Assembly (NCBI GenBank): GCA_963843385.1
Contig: CAWJJY010000005.1
Span: forward strand, 682,001-746,000
DNA from: CAVOHU01 sp963843385
Lineage (GTDB): Bacteria; Acidobacteriota; Vicinamibacteria; Vicinamibacterales; JAKQTR01
Reading direction: 5' to 3'
DNA length: 64,000 nt
This document shows, piece after piece, positions 41,702 to 49,840 of the stretch (position 1 is its first letter; each line of letters begins with the position of its first letter). The notes under the pieces are model-generated. The model made no database searches and was not told where the DNA came from. It saw only the letters and a program-made list of their open reading frames with translations. Made by a program: the position numbers and the translations under genes.

Positions 41702-44147
41702 CCTCACCACCCACTCCGGCTGGCATGCGCCCGTGGACCTCCACGAACTGCGCGAGCAGTTCGTTCTGCCGCTGCGTATACATCGGGCTGGTTTCGAATT
41801 CGACGTGTGTCGCACGCGCCGCGCCGATCGCAGTGGTGAGCTCGAGCCGCAGGTTGGCGGTTCCGACGATGCCGACGATCTCACCGGCCGGGTCGAAGAA
41901 GCGAAGCACGCCCTCGACTTCCGGAATGAGGCCGACGCTGCTCGCCGCGAGGACCAGCCTGGATCGGCCGGTGGGCGGCCAGACGGGCTTGCGATACTCG
42001 AGGCGGAGGTCGCAACGCAGGCACCGATCGGCCTCGAGGACGGCACGGTCGCGTCCGAGCCCAGGCGCAACCTCGGCAAGGCTGAGTGTTGAGCTGGCCG
42101 CGGGCGCGGCCGGCTCCAGTCTCGGTCGTGCAGCAAAGCCTTCGGCGCGTCCGAGCACGGCGGAGCCTCGCTCCGCGGTGAGCCGCAGGTTGAGCTCTCC
42201 GGCTCCGCCGAGATAGCGATCCGCTGCGAGCGCCGTCTCGCGGCCCGACGCGATGGCCTCGACCACCGAGCGCGGACCGAGCGCCAGGTCTCCCGCCAGA
42301 AATACGCCGTCGACCGATCGCGGCAGCAGCGATCGGTCTGCCTGTTGGCCGATCGCGACGATCGCGACGTCCGCTGGCAGGGTACTCGTCTCAGTGTCAT
42401 CGTAAGCGGGCGCGAATCGGCCGGCCGCGTCGAACACCTGCACGCAGCGCTTCAACACGACCTGCTCGAGGCGCCCGTGCCCCGTGAACCCGCGAATGCC
42501 CCACGCGTGGTGGAACCTGACCGACTCCCCCTTTGCGGCCTGCACCTCGTGCGGGAACGCGGGCATCTGAGAGGACTGCTCGAGGCAGACGACGTCCACG
42601 CGAGCGGCCCCCAGGCGCGCCGCCGTCCGCGCGCAGTCCATCGCCACGTTCCCGCCCCCCACGACGACAACGGCCTGGCGCTCGAACGTGTTGGCGTTCA
42701 GCTTGCCCGAGGCGAGTGCTGCGAGCAGGTCGAGCCCGGCGCGGACGCCCGGCAGGTGTTCGCCGTCCACCCCGAGACGGGCGCCCGGCCCGGCGCCTGT
42801 CGCCACGACGATGGCGTCGTAGTCGCGGCGGAGCTCCTCGATCGTGGTCCCGCCCGGACCGACTTTCCAGTTGAGCCGCAGTTCGGCTCCGTCGAGCAGG
42901 GCCCGCGTTTCCCGCTCGACGACCGCGCGGGAAAGTCTGAACGGCGGGATGCCGTGGGTGAGCATCCCGCCGATGGCGCGTCCCGATTCGAACACGGTCA
43001 CCGCGTGGCCAAGCAGCCGGAGCACGTGTGCCGCCATCAGACCGGCGGGCCCCGCACCGACCACGGCCGCTTTCTTGCCGGTCGCGGCCTGCGGCGGCGG
43101 AAAGCGTGCGGCCCATCCACCCGCGGACGCTGCCCCGGCTTCGCGCTTCACGCCGCAGATCGAGATGGGCGCCCGGTTCACCTCGTTGCGCCGACAGGCG
43201 GCCTCGCAGGGGTGGAAGCACACTTGCCCGAGCACCTCGACCAGCGGTGCGCGTTCCGCCACAACGGCTGCCGCGTCTTCGAGCCGCCCCTCCGCGATGA
43301 GGCGGAGGTAGCGAGGCACGTCGGTGCCCGCCGGGCAGGCTGCCCGGCACGGCACCAGCTCGTCAACGCGGTTGCCGGGCTTGAGGCTGCGATCCCTCAG
43401 CGCGCCGGTCGGGCAGACCTCGACACAGCTGCCGCAGAAGCGGCACTCCGCCTCGATCAGTGTTGGCGCGATTGGCCCCACGAAGCGGCGGCCCGTGCTG
43501 TCTCGCACCCAACCAATGGCCCCGACTTCACGGCCGGCACACGCGCGCACGCAGCGCCCGCAGGCGATGCAGAGGGCCGGGTCCCGGTCGAACAGGGGAT
43601 CGTCGGATGCCCGGAGATCATCGCCCGCCACGTAACGGGGCGTGGACGGATCGATGCCGACATAATCGGCGATCGCCTGCAGCTGGCAGTGGCCGAGCAG
43701 CGTGCAGCAGCGCTCGCGAACGGGCACGTTCATCGAGCACGGTTCGCGCGTGCAGCCTTCGCGCATGGCGCAGGTCAGGCAGGCGTGGGGGTGAGTGGCG
43801 AGAATGGCTGCGAGCTTCGTTCGTCGAAAGGCGACCATCGCCTGGCTGGTGGTCGTGATCGCCATGCCGTCGCGGACAGGAGTCGAGCACGCCGCGGCGC
43901 GGCCTTCGCCTTCGACCTCGATCATGCAGATGCCGCAGCCTGGAGGTCCCTCCGCCGCCGCGTCGTGCGACATGCGGGTCCGGCCGTGGAAAATCGCCCG
44001 CACCGGCGAACAGGCCTTCTGCGGAGGAAGATCTGGATGCGCACACAGCGAGGGGACGTAGATCTCCGCTGCCTGCGCGGCCTGGAGCAGGGTGGAGCCG
44101 GCGTCGGCCTCGACCGAGCGACCGTCGATGGTAATCCGGATGGGCAT
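41679..44147 (-). CDS. bzdV: NAD(P)H:ferredoxin oxidoreductase of the benzoyl-CoA reductase system (BzdV-like)
   Basis: An 822-residue iron-sulfur flavoprotein. The N-terminal part is a NuoG/hydrogenase-like [2Fe-2S] domain (PSLCAHPDLPP, PPGCGICMIEV), with a Cys-rich stretch and 4Fe-4S motifs CIACGRCVRAC and CRFCGSCVEVCPTGAL. Then comes a GltD-like module (CRAACPAGTDVPRY, VVGAGPAGLMAA, VVVGGGNVAMDCAR) binding FAD and NAD(P)H. It should move electrons from NAD(P)H to the ferredoxin encoded next upstream. The last 86 residues (from about 737) resemble a GIY-YIG-like fold (EGVLRFFDPAGEIVGIVGTA, SPMYTQRQNELL), which is unexpected. Operon position after bzdM matches Azoarcus bzdV. Confidence 0.78.
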   Translation of the reverse strand: MPIRITIDGRSVEADAGSTLLQAAQAAEIYVPSLCAHPDLPPQKACSPVRAIFHGRTRMSHDAAAEGPPGCGICMIEVEGEGRAAACSTPVRDGMAITTTSQAMVAFRRTKLAAILATHPHACLTCAMREGCTREPCSMNVPVRERCCTLLGHCQLQAIADYVGIDPSTPRYVAGDDLRASDDPLFDRDPALCIACGRCVRACAGREVGAIGWVRDSTGRRFVGPIAPTLIEAECRFCGSCVEVCPTGALRDRSLKPGNRVDELVPCRAACPAGTDVPRYLRLIAEGRLEDAAAVVAERAPLVEVLGQVCFHPCEAACRRNEVNRAPISICGVKREAGAASAGGWAARFPPPQAATGKKAAVVGAGPAGLMAAHVLRLLGHAVTVFESGRAIGGMLTHGIPPFRLSRAVVERETRALLDGAELRLNWKVGPGGTTIEELRRDYDAIVVATGAGPGARLGVDGEHLPGVRAGLDLLAALASGKLNANTFERQAVVVVGGGNVAMDCARTAARLGAARVDVVCLEQSSQMPAFPHEVQAAKGESVRFHHAWGIRGFTGHGRLEQVVLKRCVQVFDAAGRFAPAYDDTETSTLPADVAIVAIGQQADRSLLPRSVDGVFLAGDLALGPRSVVEAIASGRETALAADRYLGGAGELNLRLTAERGSAVLGRAEGFAARPRLEPAAPAASSTLSLAEVAPGLGRDRAVLEADRCLRCDLRLEYRKPVWPPTGRSRLVLAASSVGLIPEVEGVLRFFDPAGEIVGIVGTANLRLELTTAIGAARATHVEFETSPMYTQRQNELLAQFVEVHGRMPAGVGGEDDVDELF

Positions 44148-44170
44148 GCCGCGGATCCTCGTTCCTGTCG

Positions 44171-44449
44171 CTACCAGCTGTGAACGATGGCGCTTGGTTT
44201 ACAGGCGACCACGCACGGCAGGGTCGTGTAGCCGGTCGGCTTGCACGGGTTGCAGGAGTACTTGATCTTCTTGCCGTGGGCCGGTGCAACGGCCGCAACC
44301 ATCCGCTCCTCGACAGGGTCCTCCTCCATCATCATGAGCACGCCGGCGGGGCACGCCGTGATGCAGTCCTCGCAGCCGTCGCACGCGCCGGTGTCGATCG
44401 CGATGTAGTAGCGGCCCGATCCGTCCTCGTACCCGTAGTGCGCTTTCAT
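44171..44449 (-). CDS. bzdM: Ferredoxin, electron donor of benzoyl-CoA reductase (BzdM-like)
   Basis: A 92-residue ferredoxin. The first cluster motif is CDGCEDCITACP. The second Cys set is CNPC with CVVACKP. The spacing between the clusters is long, as in ferredoxins of class I benzoyl-CoA reductase systems. The start at 44449 is four bases after GAGGAG; the upstream extension is made of repeats. It should deliver low-potential electrons to the reductase. It lies between the reductase genes and the bzdV-like gene, 23 bp before the latter. Confidence 0.85.
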   Translation of the reverse strand: MKAHYGYEDGSGRYYIAIDTGACDGCEDCITACPAGVLMMMEEDPVEERMVAAVAPAHGKKIKYSCNPCKPTGYTTLPCVVACKPSAIVHSW

Positions 44450-44638
44450 CGAACTCCTCGGCCTTCGGCCGCGGAAGGTTACAGGTTCTAGGTTACAGGT
44501 TACAGAACGTCTCACTGCCCCGCTGCCATCAGCGTGCTGCCTCTAAGCTGTTCCCTGTTGCCTGTTCCCTGTAACCTGTACCCTGTTCCCTATTCCCTGT
44601 TCCCTGTAACCTGTAACCTGTAACCTGTAACCTGTAAC
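44450..44638 (-). repeat. Heptamer tandem repeat (AGGTTAC family) inside the bzd operon
   Basis: The gap between bzdQ and bzdM is dominated by a 7-bp repeat. On the plus strand it is CCTGTAA, with five perfect consecutive copies ending at 44640, plus variants CCTGTTC and CCTGTAC back to about 44540, and a second cluster near 44478-44506 in the other orientation. The array runs into the TAG stop of bzdQ. It is a VNTR-like element and could shift spacing or form structure in the mRNA. Confidence 0.85.
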
Positions 44639-45547
44639 CTACTTGCCCGCCCGCTTCTTCTGTTCGAGCACTTGCCCGAACAGCGCCGCGCCAAGAGCGC
44701 CGGCAATCTGCGCGTCGATCGAGCTCTTGAGCGACTGGTAACCCAGCTCGCGTTCGATGCGCTGCACGACGCCGGGGTTCTTCGCGATCCCGCCCGTGAT
44801 GGCGAACTCGCGTTCGACGCCCACCCGGTCGAGCAGCGAGAAGACGCGGTGCGCCATGGCGCCGCAGTAGGCGGCCAGGACCCTCTCCTTCGGCCATCCC
44901 TGGCGCATCAGACCCGAGGCCTCGCTCTTGGCGAACACGACGCAGGTGCTCGACACGGGCGGGGGCTCCTCGTTGACCGACAGGGACAGCGGCCCGACCT
45001 CGGCGATCGGAATCTGCAGCAGGTCGGCGAACACCTCCATGCCCCGGCCGGTGCCCGCCGCGCACTTGTCGTTCATCTGGAAGGCGACGACCTTCCCCTT
45101 CTCGTCGCAGCGGATCGCCTTGCAGTCCTGCCCACCCATGTCGAGGATGGTCCGGACCTTGTCGCCATACATGAAGTTGCCGCCGCGCGCATGGCACTGG
45201 ATCTCGGTGATTGCCTTGTGCGCGAACGGCACGTTGACGCGCCCGTACCCGGTGCCGACCACGTAGTGAATCTGTTCGACGTTCAGCCCTGTGTCCTGCA
45301 GCGCCCAGCTCATCACGTTGCGCGCGCTGTCGGGGCTGTTCGATCCGGTGCGCATGCTGGCCCACGCGAACATCTTCCCGTCAACCAGGACGACGGCCTG
45401 GGAGCTGACCGAGCCGACATCGACGCCGGCCGACAGCACCTGGCCGGCGCGCCAGTCCAGCCCCGGGTCGCGCCAGTTGTTCTCTTCCCAGCGCCAGCAC
45501 TCCTGGCGGGGGGCGGGGGTGGCTGGAACGGCTTGTGCGCTGCTCAT
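44639..45547 (-). CDS. bzdQ: Benzoyl-CoA reductase, bzd-type, ATPase subunit Q
   Basis: A 302-residue ASKHA-fold ATPase of the BadF/BadG/BcrA/BcrD family, close to the length of BzdQ. It shows the phosphate motif GVDVGSVSSQAVV, the adenosine motif DMGGQDCKAI and the two cysteines expected to ligate a subunit-bridging [4Fe-4S] cluster (NDKCAAGTGRG and SSTCVVFAKSE). With subunit P it couples ATP hydrolysis to low-potential electron transfer into the N/O catalytic core. It starts ten bases after bzdP. The repeat array begins at its stop codon. Confidence 0.88.
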   Translation of the reverse strand: MSSAQAVPATPAPRQECWRWEENNWRDPGLDWRAGQVLSAGVDVGSVSSQAVVLVDGKMFAWASMRTGSNSPDSARNVMSWALQDTGLNVEQIHYVVGTGYGRVNVPFAHKAITEIQCHARGGNFMYGDKVRTILDMGGQDCKAIRCDEKGKVVAFQMNDKCAAGTGRGMEVFADLLQIPIAEVGPLSLSVNEEPPPVSSTCVVFAKSEASGLMRQGWPKERVLAAYCGAMAHRVFSLLDRVGVEREFAITGGIAKNPGVVQRIERELGYQSLKSSIDAQIAGALGAALFGQVLEQKKRAGK

Positions 45548-45557
45548 CGGTCTCTCC

Positions 45558-46331
45558 TCAGGCGGTGTCCGCAGCGGTCAGGGCCGCGCCCAACGCTCCG
45601 CAGAACTCGGGTTCAACAGGAATGTTCAGCGAGTCGAGCTCGAGCCCGCGCTTGAGCGAATCGACGAAACCGACATTTCTCGCGAGGCCGCCCACCAGCG
45701 CAATCGGCGGGTTGTAGCCGACCTTGCGAACCAGCGACACGATCCGGCTGGCCATCGCGTCGTGAACGGCGCGGGCCATGTCCTCCTTCGGGACGTTGCT
45801 GTGGATCATGGACACGACCTCGCTCTCCGCGAACACCGTGCACTGGGCGTTGAGCGGGATCGGCTTCGCGCTCCGGAGCGACAGCGGGCCCAGTTGCTCG
45901 AGCGGGACTTCGAGTGCACGCGCCATGGCCTCGGTGAACGCGCCGGCGCCGGCTGCGCACTTCTCGTTGATCGCGAAGTCCACGACCTTGCCGCGCTCGT
46001 CACAGCGAATCGCGCGTCCCTCTTCGGCGCCGACATCGATGACGGTCCGCGCCTCCGGGAACAGTTCGATGGCCCCTCGCGCCACGGCGCTGACCTCGGT
46101 CATCGTCCGGTCCTTGTCGGGCGCTTCCTCGCGGCCCGCGCCCGTGGAGACGACCTTCTCCACCTGGGCGCGATCGCAGCCGGCCGACTTCAGCGCGGCC
46201 GCCATCGCATCACGCGCGGCCGCCGACGCGTCGAATCCCGCCACCGCGATGGCCTGTCCGACGATGGCCCCGTCGTCGAGCACGATGACCTTGATGGTCT
46301 TCGCGCCCATGTCAACCCCAGCGGTCCTCAT
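45558..46331 (-). CDS. bzdP: Benzoyl-CoA reductase, bzd-type, ATPase subunit P
   Basis: A 257-residue BcrA/BcrD-family ATPase. Motifs: AGVDMGAKTIKVIVLDD, DVGAEEGRAI in place of the usual DIGGQD, and cluster cysteines in NEKCAAGAGAF and NAQCTVFAESE. The start at 46331 is preferred over 46346, because GAGG lies eight bases upstream of it. The partner is bzdQ next door. The AEE/GAGA variations suggest the two ATPase subunits are asymmetric, as is known for class I benzoyl-CoA reductases. Confidence 0.85.
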   Translation of the reverse strand: MRTAGVDMGAKTIKVIVLDDGAIVGQAIAVAGFDASAAARDAMAAALKSAGCDRAQVEKVVSTGAGREEAPDKDRTMTEVSAVARGAIELFPEARTVIDVGAEEGRAIRCDERGKVVDFAINEKCAAGAGAFTEAMARALEVPLEQLGPLSLRSAKPIPLNAQCTVFAESEVVSMIHSNVPKEDMARAVHDAMASRIVSLVRKVGYNPPIALVGGLARNVGFVDSLKRGLELDSLNIPVEPEFCGALGAALTAADTA

Positions 46332-46420
46332 CCTCGTGTCCTCCACCTGAATTCGCCCGAGTGCCGTCCGAGCCTGTCTTGCCGGGCCGGGTGCCGTCGC
46401 GCCGGCACGCCGCCCCGGTT

Positions 46421-47737
46421 CTACGCGTGCCCGAGCTTCTGCAAGCCCATCGTTTCCATGAACGAGTCGAATCGCGAGAGCGTCCGCGCCTGGTCGAACT
46501 CCCGCTCGTCACCCATGTTTCCTTCGAACGGCAGGACCGGGTAGCCCGCCTCGATGAGCGCGAGCCGGTTCTCGGCTATGCCCAAACTCAGCCCCTCGCA
46601 ACCCCGGTTGTAGTGCAGCATCACGCCGTCGATGTTCCACTCCCGGCAGATGCGGAGCATCATGTCGCTCTTGACGTGCGGCGAGTAGAAGTGCTGCCAC
46701 TCGGGCTTGTTGAGGTTCCACCTGGCGTAGGCCCGGAGCACCTTCTCGCGGCTCGAGATGTCGTCGCCCTGGTCCATCGGCGTCGTGCGGGGCCCCCAGG
46801 TGCCGTCCGGCCTGACCTCCCACAATCCGATCAGGCCGAAGGTGTAAAGCGATCCCACGCTCACCGCGCCGAAGCCCTCGAGATACCTGAACACGTCGAG
46901 GAACCCCCACGGCGGTTGCGTGTCGCTGATGAGCCGGCAACGCTCGCGGCTGATGGCGCCGATGCCGCGCGCGACCCGGTCCTTCACCTCGTCGAGCAGC
47001 TCGGCGTAGAAGTCCGCGACGATGGCCGAGTGCTTCTCGAGCGTGCCGAGCACGTAGAGCGAATAGAGGCTCTTCTCGTCGAGCGGCGCCGGCGTCGCCT
47101 TGTTCAGGTTGCAGATGGCCGCCCACAGGCTCGTGCTCCGGAATTCGTTCTTGCACGCCTCGATCAGCAGCTCGTCGTCGTAGCTGCGGCCGGTGACCTT
47201 CTGCATCCAGTCGATGCCGTCGAGCATCTGGCCGGTGAGATAGTCGATCTTGTTGTCGTCGATCTCGTGGGCGGGGCCCGCGGCGACATCCACGCAGAAG
47301 TACGGCAGGCCTCCTTCGAGATCGGAAACCACCTGGTACCACTTCGCATGGCTGCAGCAGATGTGGTCCTGCCAGATGAAGTCGGGCTTCGGGAACTTGC
47401 CGCCGAAGGCGTACTGGTCGAGCAGGATCGATCCCCAGTAGTTGCGCATGTAGGAACAGAGATCGCGGGCGTAGCCTTTCTTCTCGGCGGCCTCCATGCA
47501 CTTGAGCGAGAACGCCTTGTCGAACGCGATCGAGGCGCCGTAGGGTTCCGAGGTCAGCGAACAGACATCGCGCCCCAGCCCGGCCGGCACCGCACCCAGG
47601 CTCCACGCGCCGCCCGCCCACCGGATGCCGCCGTTCTCCTTCGCGTCGCGGTAGCGTTCGTAGTAGCGCAGCCGGATTTCCTTCGCCTTCTTCCAGCACT
47701 TCAGCGGCTCGGTCGGGTAAATCTGTGTCTCGCTCAT
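46421..47737 (-). CDS. bzdO: Benzoyl-CoA reductase, bzd-type, catalytic subunit O
   Basis: A 438-residue protein of the BcrB/HgdB-like dehydratase/reductase superfamily, matching the bzd-type O subunit in length. Conserved features include DVCSLTSEPYGASIAFD, QDHICCSHAKWYQV with its cysteine pair, and LHYNRGCEGLSLG with a further cysteine. These residues bind an iron-sulfur cluster and benzoyl-CoA together with subunit N. AGGAG precedes the ATG at 47737 by six bases (a GTG at 47740 is the alternative). It reduces benzoyl-CoA to cyclohexa-1,5-diene-1-carbonyl-CoA. Confidence 0.9.
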   Translation of the reverse strand: MSETQIYPTEPLKCWKKAKEIRLRYYERYRDAKENGGIRWAGGAWSLGAVPAGLGRDVCSLTSEPYGASIAFDKAFSLKCMEAAEKKGYARDLCSYMRNYWGSILLDQYAFGGKFPKPDFIWQDHICCSHAKWYQVVSDLEGGLPYFCVDVAAGPAHEIDDNKIDYLTGQMLDGIDWMQKVTGRSYDDELLIEACKNEFRSTSLWAAICNLNKATPAPLDEKSLYSLYVLGTLEKHSAIVADFYAELLDEVKDRVARGIGAISRERCRLISDTQPPWGFLDVFRYLEGFGAVSVGSLYTFGLIGLWEVRPDGTWGPRTTPMDQGDDISSREKVLRAYARWNLNKPEWQHFYSPHVKSDMMLRICREWNIDGVMLHYNRGCEGLSLGIAENRLALIEAGYPVLPFEGNMGDEREFDQARTLSRFDSFMETMGLQKLGHA

Positions 47738-47807
47738 CACGGCTCCTGCCTCGGATCTCCATTCACTCGCGCGCGCGGCGGCCGGGGCCCGGCCGGCCGA
47801 TTGGGCT

Positions 47808-48938
47808 TCAGAACAGCTCGTCGGCCTGGATCATCTCGAGGAACGCCTCGACCCGGATTCGGAACTGCCCGAGCGGCACGGTCACGTCGAGCTCGAGGAA
47901 CAGGACGGGAATGCCGGCCGCCTCGAGCGCTTTCTTGATGGACGGGATGTCGAGCTCGTGCGGGTCGCAGAACTTCTGCTGCACGACGACCGCGCCCTTG
48001 CAGCCCCACTCCCTGGCCAGCGCGAGGATGTGCGGGATGCGCTTCCGCTCCTCCCAGTCCTTGGTCGGACACGGCGGCCGGTCGCAATACCGGTTGGCAA
48101 TCGCCTGCAGCGGCGACTCGCCGTTCACCTTCACGCTGTTCCAGAAGTACCGCGTCCCCGTGCAATGCTCGTCGGTGACGATGGTGCCGCCGGCCTTCTC
48201 GATCATGCGGACGAACTCGAGGTCGTCGTCTTCGCTGCCGACCAGGAGCAGCCGCGCGCCCGACGCGCCCGCCGGCGAGGTGCGGCCCGCGAGCGCGGGC
48301 AGCATGGACTCGAGCAGATCGCTGTGCTCGCGCTTGTCGGACATCTGCATGGCGAGCACCGACTGGAGCGCTTCGCTGCCGCTCATCGGCGGCGGTTCCG
48401 ATTTCCGCAGTGCGTAGAGCTGGTGCATCAGCGCGCGGTTGCGGTTCATGATCTCGATGCCGTCGTGAAGCCGCTCGTCGGTGATCTGCGTGCCGGTCCA
48501 TTTCTCGACAGCCTGCTTGAAGCCCGCGAGTTCGCCCGCGAGGAACGTCTTCGCGCGGGGGCTGTCCACCTTGTGCGGCATGTTGAGGTAGTAGGAGAAC
48601 TCGACCGGGCGGTGCTTGTCCCAGCTCGTATACGCCTGCCGGATGTGGAGGCAGGACTGCGCGATCATGAGGCCGTCGAGGTAGTCGAAGCGGTTCTTGA
48701 GGCCCTGGGCCAGGCAGTCGCGGCAGAACGGGCAGAACATCCCGAAGATGTGGGGCTCGGTCACGTCCTGCGGCTCGTGGCTGCCGAGGATGCGGACCGG
48801 GAGGACGCCGGCGGCGTAGAGGATCTCTTCCGGCACGTAGGTGCAGAAATAGCCGAGCACCTTTCCGCCCGTCCGCGCCTTCCACTGCTTGGCATAGGCG
48901 TGCCGCTGCTCGTAGATCTGCCCGAACCGCTCAAACAT
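47808..48938 (-). CDS. bzdN: Benzoyl-CoA reductase, bzd-type, catalytic subunit N
   Basis: A 376-residue BcrC/BadD-family subunit, the expected bzd-type N length. It has FGMFCPFCRDCLAQG with clustered cysteines, NRYCDRPPC and QQKFCDPHELDIP; these are the cluster-binding regions of the family. With subunit O it forms the catalytic core. Its ATG overlaps the tetR stop by eight bases, so it is the second gene of the operon. The gap to bzdO is 70 bp. Confidence 0.9.
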   Translation of the reverse strand: MFERFGQIYEQRHAYAKQWKARTGGKVLGYFCTYVPEEILYAAGVLPVRILGSHEPQDVTEPHIFGMFCPFCRDCLAQGLKNRFDYLDGLMIAQSCLHIRQAYTSWDKHRPVEFSYYLNMPHKVDSPRAKTFLAGELAGFKQAVEKWTGTQITDERLHDGIEIMNRNRALMHQLYALRKSEPPPMSGSEALQSVLAMQMSDKREHSDLLESMLPALAGRTSPAGASGARLLLVGSEDDDLEFVRMIEKAGGTIVTDEHCTGTRYFWNSVKVNGESPLQAIANRYCDRPPCPTKDWEERKRIPHILALAREWGCKGAVVVQQKFCDPHELDIPSIKKALEAAGIPVLFLELDVTVPLGQFRIRVEAFLEMIQADELF

Positions 48939-49611
48939 CCGAGTCTCCTTTCACGCCAGCCAGCTCGCGCGCGCCCGGCCGTTCTCCAGGTCCCCTGGGC
49001 AATACGCCCTCGAGGCTCAGGCGGACAAAGTCGGTGGCAACGCTCCGGGCCGAGGGTCCGGCTTCTGCCCGATACCACGTGAACGCCCAGTTGATGCTGC
49101 CGAACATGGCCAGCGCGGCGGTGCGGGGATCGACCGTGAGCGACCCGTACTTGTCGCCCAGCTCGGCGAAGATGCCGACGGCGAGGGCGAAGTACTCGCG
49201 GCGGATGGCCTCGATCTCCGACTGGTACTCGCCTTTCAGCCGATCGATTTCTCGCGCGCACACCGCCAGCTCGGAGATGTTGTTGAGGAACCGGTCCAGG
49301 TGGTTCCCGATGAGCAGCTCGAGCTTCTCTTCCGGAGCCTCGATCTCGCGGCTCTCGCGTTTGAAGCGCTCGACCAGCGACCCGAAGGCGTGCAGCTGGA
49401 TGAGGTAGAGCAGCTCCTCTTTGGAGCGCACGTAGTAGTACAGGCCCGGCACGCTGACGCCCGCTGCCTCGGCCACTTCCCGGATGGAGCAGCGGTCGTA
49501 GCCCAGGGCGGCGAAGACCCGGGCGGCGGCGGACAGAATCCCGTCCAGTTTGCGGTCGTGGTTGGTGGGGATGGCCGTGCTCCCGCGGGGGTCGAGGTCT
49601 TGTACAGGCAT
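48931..49611 (-). CDS. TetR/AcrR family regulator heading the benzoyl-CoA reductase operon
   Basis: A 226-residue TetR-type repressor. The HTH is in the N-terminal region: VFAALGYDRCSIREVAEAAG, then VSVPGLYYYVRSKEELL. The all-helical C-terminal ligand domain follows. It overlaps bzdN by eight bases, so it is co-transcribed with the reductase. A 22-bp palindrome touches its start codon, suggesting autoregulation. By analogy with aromatic-CoA-sensing TetR proteins the effector could be benzoyl-CoA, but that is a guess; Azoarcus uses the unrelated BzdR instead. Confidence 0.88.
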   Translation of the reverse strand: MPVQDLDPRGSTAIPTNHDRKLDGILSAAARVFAALGYDRCSIREVAEAAGVSVPGLYYYVRSKEELLYLIQLHAFGSLVERFKRESREIEAPEEKLELLIGNHLDRFLNNISELAVCAREIDRLKGEYQSEIEAIRREYFALAVGIFAELGDKYGSLTVDPRTAALAMFGSINWAFTWYRAEAGPSARSVATDFVRLSLEGVLPRGPGERPGARELAGVKGDSDV

Positions 49612-49632
49612 TCGATTGAGCGCTCGCTCGAA
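49611..49632. promoter_or_regulatory. Candidate TetR operator palindrome
   Basis: A 22-bp imperfect palindrome: outer arms TTCGA / TCGAA and centre GAGCGCTC, 18 of 22 positions symmetric. It spans the predicted transcription start of tetR-bzdNOPQ and touches the tetR start codon. Binding there would block the operon. Confidence 0.6.
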
Positions 49633-49635
49633 CGA

Positions 49636-49663
49636 ATTATGACTGCCTCAGAAAGGCTGTCAA
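49636..49663 (-). promoter_or_regulatory. Promoter of the tetR-bzd operon
   Basis: On the minus strand, TTGACA (49663-49658) and CATAAT (49641-49636) are separated by 16 bp, a near-consensus sigma70 promoter. Transcription should begin around 49629, within the palindrome, giving a leader of about 20 bases before tetR. Confidence 0.65.
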
Positions 49664-49771
49664 TCTTGAGTGCAACGGTAGGATTTCTTGCGCCCGGCGG
49701 GTGGCCGCACCCGCCGTTGAATACTTCTACGTGTCGGCACGTGCGAGGCCGGCGATCGGGTGTAGAGCCTG

Positions 49772-49801
49772 TTGACACTTCGCCAAGGTCCTCACTATGC
49801 T
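49772..49801 (+). promoter_or_regulatory. Promoter of the had-oah-dch operon
   Basis: TTGACA (49772-49777) and TATGCT (49796-49801) with an 18-bp spacer give a good sigma70 promoter about 40 bp before the ATG at 49841. I see no second copy of the tetR palindrome here. Confidence 0.6.
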
Positions 49802-49840
49802 TCGGACGGTTTTCCATCAACGCCTCAAGCGACACCCCCA

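Noticed and set aside
44478..44640. CRISPR array
   Set aside because: The unit is 7 bp with no spacers and no cas genes nearby; it is a simple tandem repeat.
41203..48938. Tungsten-dependent class II benzoyl-CoA reductase (bamBC type)
   Set aside because: No aldehyde-ferredoxin-oxidoreductase-like catalytic subunit is present; the ATPase and BcrB/BcrC-like subunits are those of class I.
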